Shown piece by piece: positions 60,477-64,000 of a stretch of DNA of 64,000 nucleotides. A program made the translations under genes and the position numbers. This DNA is from Comamonadaceae bacterium (lineage in GTDB: Bacteria > Pseudomonadota > Gammaproteobacteria > Burkholderiales > Burkholderiaceae_C). Where the stretch lies: NCBI GenBank assembly GCA_947478725.1, contig CANJWZ010000011.1:40687-104686 (forward strand). The letters are read 5' to 3'. The stretch's first letter is position 1. Each line of letters starts with the position of its first letter. Below the pieces are notes generated by a model. That model made no database searches. It had not been told where the DNA came from and saw only the letters and a list, made by a program, of their open reading frames with translations.

Positions 60477-61016
60477 TTATTGAACCGGCTTTTCGTAATG
60501 CGTGTTCATCTCGAACTTGCCAGCCAGATAGCTGACGCGCTTGATGATTTCAGAAATGCCCTGCAAAAACATCATGCCAAAACCCACCGGCAACAGCAGC
60601 ATGGCGGGCCAGCGAATCAGGCCGCCTGCGTTGGGCGACATTTCTCCGGACTTGTACATGCTGATGAACAAGGGCCAGCTCAGGTAAGCCAGCAAAGCCA
60701 TGACTGGCAACAGGAAAAATATCAGGCCAAAAATATCAACATAGACCGGACCGTTGCCTTTGAGTTTGCCGTAAATGATGTCAACCCGCACATGTTCATT
60801 GAGCTTGAGAACATACGGTGCGCCCAGCATCACCATGGCTGCAAACAGATACCACTGGATTTCAAGCCAGCCGTTCGAGCTGAGGTCAAAACCATAGCGT
60901 ACAAACGCGTTACCCGACGAGATCAGGGCTGCCAGCAACACAGCCCAGGAGGCTATTTTGCCGATTTGGGCGGCCAGCCAGTCGTACGCCAATGCAAGTT
61001 TGAGTAATGCAGCCAC
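60477..61016 (-). CDS. dctQ: TRAP transporter small permease (DctQ)
   Basis: The protein is 179 residues from GTG 61016, which has GGAG nine bases upstream; a TTG start five codons earlier would overlap that site. It has four hydrophobic segments and the DctQ-type sequences SNGWLEIQWYLFAAMVMLGAPYVLKLNEHVRVDI (about residues 46-80). It associates with DctM in the membrane. First gene of the permease operon, 53 bp before dctM. Confidence 0.92.
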   Translation of the reverse strand: MAALLKLALAYDWLAAQIGKIASWAVLLAALISSGNAFVRYGFDLSSNGWLEIQWYLFAAMVMLGAPYVLKLNEHVRVDIIYGKLKGNGPVYVDIFGLIFFLLPVMALLAYLSWPLFISMYKSGEMSPNAGGLIRWPAMLLLPVGFGMMFLQGISEIIKRVSYLAGKFEMNTHYEKPVQ

Positions 61017-61184
61017 GTGAAGAGTCTCCAAAAATGGGCGGGATGGTTTCTAAAAACAAAAGGGCCATGCAAATATGCAGCCGACTTGCACCGATGGTAA
61101 CTGCGAAGGCAAGACGGCTACTTAAGGAATGTCAACCTAAAAAACTCGGGAAAACCCTGGTCTTTCCACAAGGGTCCTCAAGGG

Positions 61185-62249
61185 TCAATAAACGCTGACG
61201 CCGCTGCCTTGCGCCACTTCACCGATCACCGCCGCCTCTGCAAAGCCTTGCGTGTGAAAGATCTCTAGCACTTGGCGTGCCAGGTCCGGGCGGCATGACA
61301 CCAACAATCCGCCCGAGGTTTGCGGGTCGCTCAGCAGCGCCTTGTCGGCTTCAGCAAAAACGCCAGGCAGCGTGACTTCATTGCCATAACTTTCCCAGTT
61401 GCGGCCAGAAGCACCGGTGACGCATCCTTGCGCTGCCAGCTCGCGCACGCCAGCAATCAGCGGCATGCGCGACCAGTCCAGGCGAATTTGCACTTTTGCG
61501 CCTCTGGCCAACTCCATCGTATGTCCTGCCAGGCCAAAGCCGGTGATGTCGGTCAAAGCGTGCACCCCATCGAGGGCGGCCAGCGCGATGCCGGGTTTGT
61601 TCAATTGCGTGGTCACTTCAATCATCTTGGCGTAGCCTGCGGGCGGCAGCATTTCTTTTTTCAAGGCAGCAGACAAAATGCCCACGCCCAGCGGTTTGCT
61701 CATGACCAGCACATCGCCCACTTTGGCGCCGGAGTTTTTCTTGACCCTGGACGGATGCACCAGGCCCAGCACCACCAAGCCATAAATCGGCTCGACTGAA
61801 TCAATCGTGTGGCCACCGGCAATCGGGATGCCAGCATCGCGGCACACGTCCTGCCCGCCGCGCAAAATCGCGCCTATGACGTCCAGCGGCAGCACATTGA
61901 TCGGCATGCCGACCAGGCCCAGCGCCATGATGGGTGTGCCGCCCATGGCGTACACATCGCTGATGGCGTTGGTTGCGGCGATGCGGCCAAAGTCATACGG
62001 GTCATCGACGATGGGCATGAAAAAGTCGGTGGTGGCAATCAGCGCCTGGTTTTCATTGAGCAGGTACACCGCCGCGTCGTCTGCGGTCTCAATGCCCACC
62101 AGCAGTTCCGGGGGAATCGGCAGATTGCTGGAGTTTTTCAAGATTTCACTGAGCACGCCTGGCGCAATCTTGCAGCCACAGCCGCCGCCATGGGACAGGC
62201 TGGTCAGGCGCGGAGCCACAAGCGAGCTGAGTTTTTCGGGGGCGTTCAT
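61185..62249 (-). CDS. senC: Selenophosphate synthetase (SelD homologue; likely SenC)
   Basis: The 354-residue protein has the catalytic SHGGGCGCK motif (C24 and K27, matching C17 and K20 of E. coli SelD), DDAAVYLLNENQALIATTDFFMPIVDDPYDFG and GHTIDSVEP. It makes selenophosphate from selenide and ATP. Its start overlaps the stop of the glycosyltransferase gene by 4 bp (ATGA). Together with that gene and the EgtB-like gene it matches the selenoneine cluster, where the SelD homologue is called SenC. A plain selD serving tRNA or protein selenation cannot be excluded; no selA, selB or selU is in the window. Confidence 0.9.
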   Translation of the reverse strand: MNAPEKLSSLVAPRLTSLSHGGGCGCKIAPGVLSEILKNSSNLPIPPELLVGIETADDAAVYLLNENQALIATTDFFMPIVDDPYDFGRIAATNAISDVYAMGGTPIMALGLVGMPINVLPLDVIGAILRGGQDVCRDAGIPIAGGHTIDSVEPIYGLVVLGLVHPSRVKKNSGAKVGDVLVMSKPLGVGILSAALKKEMLPPAGYAKMIEVTTQLNKPGIALAALDGVHALTDITGFGLAGHTMELARGAKVQIRLDWSRMPLIAGVRELAAQGCVTGASGRNWESYGNEVTLPGVFAEADKALLSDPQTSGGLLVSCRPDLARQVLEIFHTQGFAEAAVIGEVAQGSGVSVY

Positions 62250-63208
62250 GGCGATTCCTTGATGACAGATGCGAGCAATTTTAAAACATGGCGCTTTTCA
62301 ACAGCCGGCTCAAACAATTCGGCCCGCAACGCGCACTGGTTTTGTAAATGTGCCAAAAAGGCAGGCTCAGTTGCGCAGCGTTTGACCAGCGCTGCCAGTC
62401 CAGCGGCATCGCCCACATCAAAATAGCCCGCGTAGTCAGCCCCCAGCATGCCCAGATTGCCGCTGATGCGGGATGCCAGCACCGGCGTGCCCGACTGCAC
62501 GGCCTCCAGAATCACATGCGCACCGCCTTCCATGACAGAACTGTTCACCAGCACATGGGCGCGTTTGATGCGTTGGCGCGTCAGGGGGCGGGGCAGGCCG
62601 CCCAACCAGCGGTAGTGGGGAAGTTGGTCTGCTGCCAGGCGCGCCGCATCAGCCAGCGCGGCATCCAGCCCAGCGCCGATCTGGTCAAAGTACGCAGCAC
62701 CTGCGCACAGCCTTGCCGCTTGCATAAACGTCACCGGGTCTTTTTCGTCGCGCAAATGGCCCACCATCACCACCCTGAAACGCTGACTGGATTTAACGGC
62801 TGGGCTCAAGCGCGGTGCAGACTGAAAAATCACGCACGCTTTGCGTTGCAGTTCTTGGGAAAGTTCTGCCAAGCCTTCCTCTTGCAGCACCACCAGTTGG
62901 GTTGCCAGCCGCAAAGACTGCTGTGCATCGGCGCCCCGGTGAATGTCGCGGTACAAATCGGTGCCGGTCAGCACAACGATCAAAGGCTTGTGCGGATGCT
63001 GCGCCGCCCAGGCGTGAATAGCCGGTGCAGAACGCCGCGCATGCAGCGCAATCATGGCATCCGGCGTTTCACCGTCCGCGTTCCATTGCTGTGTGACTGC
63101 AATGTCACAATGTCCAGAGAGAAACTTTGCCCAGCGGTGTGCGGTATGCCAGTTGCCATTGTTGGCCTCTCTTGAGGCTGGGCTCACCAGGACTATTTTT
63201 GACTTCAA
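62246..63208 (-). CDS. senB: Selenosugar synthase-type glycosyltransferase (SenB)
   Basis: The protein is 320 residues from TTG 63208, with AAGG eight bases upstream; a longer upstream frame overlaps senA and has no family match before KIVLVSPASREANNGNW. It is a GT-B glycosyltransferase with a C-terminal nucleotide-sugar motif (SSVMEGGAHVILEAVQSGTPVLAS, about residues 230-253). In selenoneine synthesis SenB joins selenophosphate to a UDP-sugar to give a selenosugar. It is coupled to the SelD homologue and divergent from the EgtB-like gene with only 41 bp between starts. Confidence 0.88.
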   Translation of the reverse strand: MKSKIVLVSPASREANNGNWHTAHRWAKFLSGHCDIAVTQQWNADGETPDAMIALHARRSAPAIHAWAAQHPHKPLIVVLTGTDLYRDIHRGADAQQSLRLATQLVVLQEEGLAELSQELQRKACVIFQSAPRLSPAVKSSQRFRVVMVGHLRDEKDPVTFMQAARLCAGAAYFDQIGAGLDAALADAARLAADQLPHYRWLGGLPRPLTRQRIKRAHVLVNSSVMEGGAHVILEAVQSGTPVLASRISGNLGMLGADYAGYFDVGDAAGLAALVKRCATEPAFLAHLQNQCALRAELFEPAVEKRHVLKLLASVIKESP

Positions 63209-63249
63209 GCAAAACACCTTTTCATGCCAACTTTGCAACGGCAACCAGC

Positions 63250-64000
63250 ATGGCCGGCCAGATCGATTTGCCCACCATGCGTAGCGGCGGCCGGGCGATG
63301 CTGTCGCTGGCGTTGATGGATGCGCGCAATCATACGCTGCACCTTTTTGCGCAGTATCAAAACGCACTTGAAGCGGCAAATTATGTGGTGCCCCAACTGG
63401 CCACGGTCAACCCGCCTTTGTGGGAGCTGGGCCACATCGGCTGGTTTCAGGAATGGTGGATTGCCCGCAACATGCAACGCGCACTGGGCCCGCGCTGCGA
63501 GCCGGCGCACACGCGGCTGGCCAGCATTGAGCCCAACGCCGACCGATGGTGGGACAGCACCCATGTACCGCACAGCACACGCTGGCAACTTGACTTGCTT
63601 GATGCCAACAGTATCCGCAGCTATTTGCTCAACACGCTCGAAGGCACGCTGGACTTGCTCGAAAAGGCCGGCGACAGCGACGACGCCCTGTACTTTTACC
63701 GGCTGTGCCTGTTCCATGAAGACATGCATGCCGAAGCAATGGTGTACACCGCCCAAACGCTGGGTTTGGCGCTTGACAAACCCATGCAGCAAGCCTTCAC
63801 CCCGGCCCCCATGAGCTTGCGCGAACCGCTTTTGGTGCCGGCTTGCACCTGGGCCTTGGGCAGCAGCCTAATTGATGGGTTTTCGTTTGACAACGAAAGA
63901 CCGCAGCACAGTGTGACCGTGCCGGAATTTGAAATTGACGCCCAGCCTGTGACCTGGGCGCAGTACGTCGAGTTTGTCGACGACGATGGCTATGACCGCC
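63250..64000 (+). CDS. senA: Selenoneine synthase SenA (EgtB-like), N-terminal part
   Basis: The frame from ATG 63250 is open to the right edge (250 codons). The first 190 residues are a DinB-like four-helix domain with the iron ligands expected of EgtB-type enzymes: H62 in ELGHIGWF, H156 and H160 in FHEDMHAEA. A formylglycine-generating-enzyme-like domain starts near residue 199 (TWALGSSLIDGFSFDNERPQHSVTV). EgtB couples hercynine and a thiol; SenA couples hercynine and the selenosugar. Linkage to senB and the SelD homologue favours SenA. ATG 63277 is an alternative start; no clear Shine-Dalgarno is seen. Confidence 0.85.
   Translation, partial: MAGQIDLPTMRSGGRAMLSLALMDARNHTLHLFAQYQNALEAANYVVPQLATVNPPLWELGHIGWFQEWWIARNMQRALGPRCEPAHTRLASIEPNADRWWDSTHVPHSTRWQLDLLDANSIRSYLLNTLEGTLDLLEKAGDSDDALYFYRLCLFHEDMHAEAMVYTAQTLGLALDKPMQQAFTPAPMSLREPLLVPACTWALGSSLIDGFSFDNERPQHSVTVPEFEIDAQPVTWAQYVEFVDDDGYDR

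Noticed and set aside
63209..63379. N-terminal extension of the glycosyltransferase over the senA start
   Set aside because: Composition is that of an antisense frame of senA, and the GT-B fold starts right after the TTG at 63208.
1..64000. tRNA, rRNA or CRISPR genes
   Set aside because: I found no cloverleaf with a CCA-proximal T-arm, no rRNA segment and no regularly spaced DNA repeats on either strand by eye; a tRNAscan or Infernal run would be decisive.

Overview
The window looks like a chromosomal segment of a Burkholderiales bacterium, most likely Comamonadaceae (Rhodoferax/Polaromonas/Variovorax-like). Reasons: the rpsP-rimM-trmD-rplS block, the thrB-DUF2782-polA neighbourhood, a BPSS1780-family membrane protein, a Bug-type (TctC) receptor fragment, a DctPQM TRAP transporter, and a selenoneine locus of the kind known from Variovorax. 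I see no rRNA, tRNA or CRISPR array. Genes are dense and mostly core metabolism, with four accessory stretches of interest.

Layout. 1-3.7 kb: end of a TonB-dependent receptor, a DUF47-pit phosphate uptake pair behind a Pho-box-like repeat, then two small minus-strand genes. 3.7-13.4 kb: translation and RNA housekeeping (rpsP, rimM, trmD, rplS, a NudL-type Nudix, a CbiB-like protein, rsgA, phhB, M48 protease, orn, a large DEAD-box helicase). 13.4-20 kb: a GntR-controlled catabolic cluster (D-aminoacylase family, two NAD(P) oxidoreductases, a PhyH dioxygenase) with a divergent esterase. 20-20.7 kb: a scar where an IS21-family right end truncates a Bug receptor gene.

20.7-36.9 kb is one large IclR-centred locus. 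To the left, on the minus strand, lie two class III CoA-transferases, a complete LivKHMFG-type ABC importer, an MDR reductase and an unusual SDR. To the right, on the plus strand, lie an acyl-CoA dehydrogenase, a CitE/HpcH-type lyase, a MaoC hydratase, an ANL acyl-CoA synthetase and a third CoA-transferase. Three copies of the inverted repeat RTTCG-N6-CGAAY flank the regulator. Together the genes encode uptake, CoA activation, dehydrogenation, hydration and C-C cleavage, which fits a branched or dicarboxylic acid; the substrate is not known.

37-50.3 kb: an orphan GSU2403-type nucleotidyltransferase whose start codon lies in a 17-bp-arm palindrome, then guaC with a terminator-like leader hairpin, a UvrD-family helicase, thrB/DUF2782/polA, an exported FAH-family protein, a Tat-type dienelactone hydrolase, a ZIP transporter and a vapBC toxin-antitoxin pair. 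50.4-58.8 kb: sseA, an EamA transporter carrying an in-frame copy of a dispersed repeat, a Rieske oxygenase, the xseB-ispA-dxs isoprenoid operon and a TRAP solute receptor. 58.8-61 kb: the convergent TRAP permeases. 61.2-64 kb: the selenophosphate synthetase, glycosyltransferase and EgtB-like genes that match senC, senB and senA for selenoneine synthesis; senA runs off the right edge.
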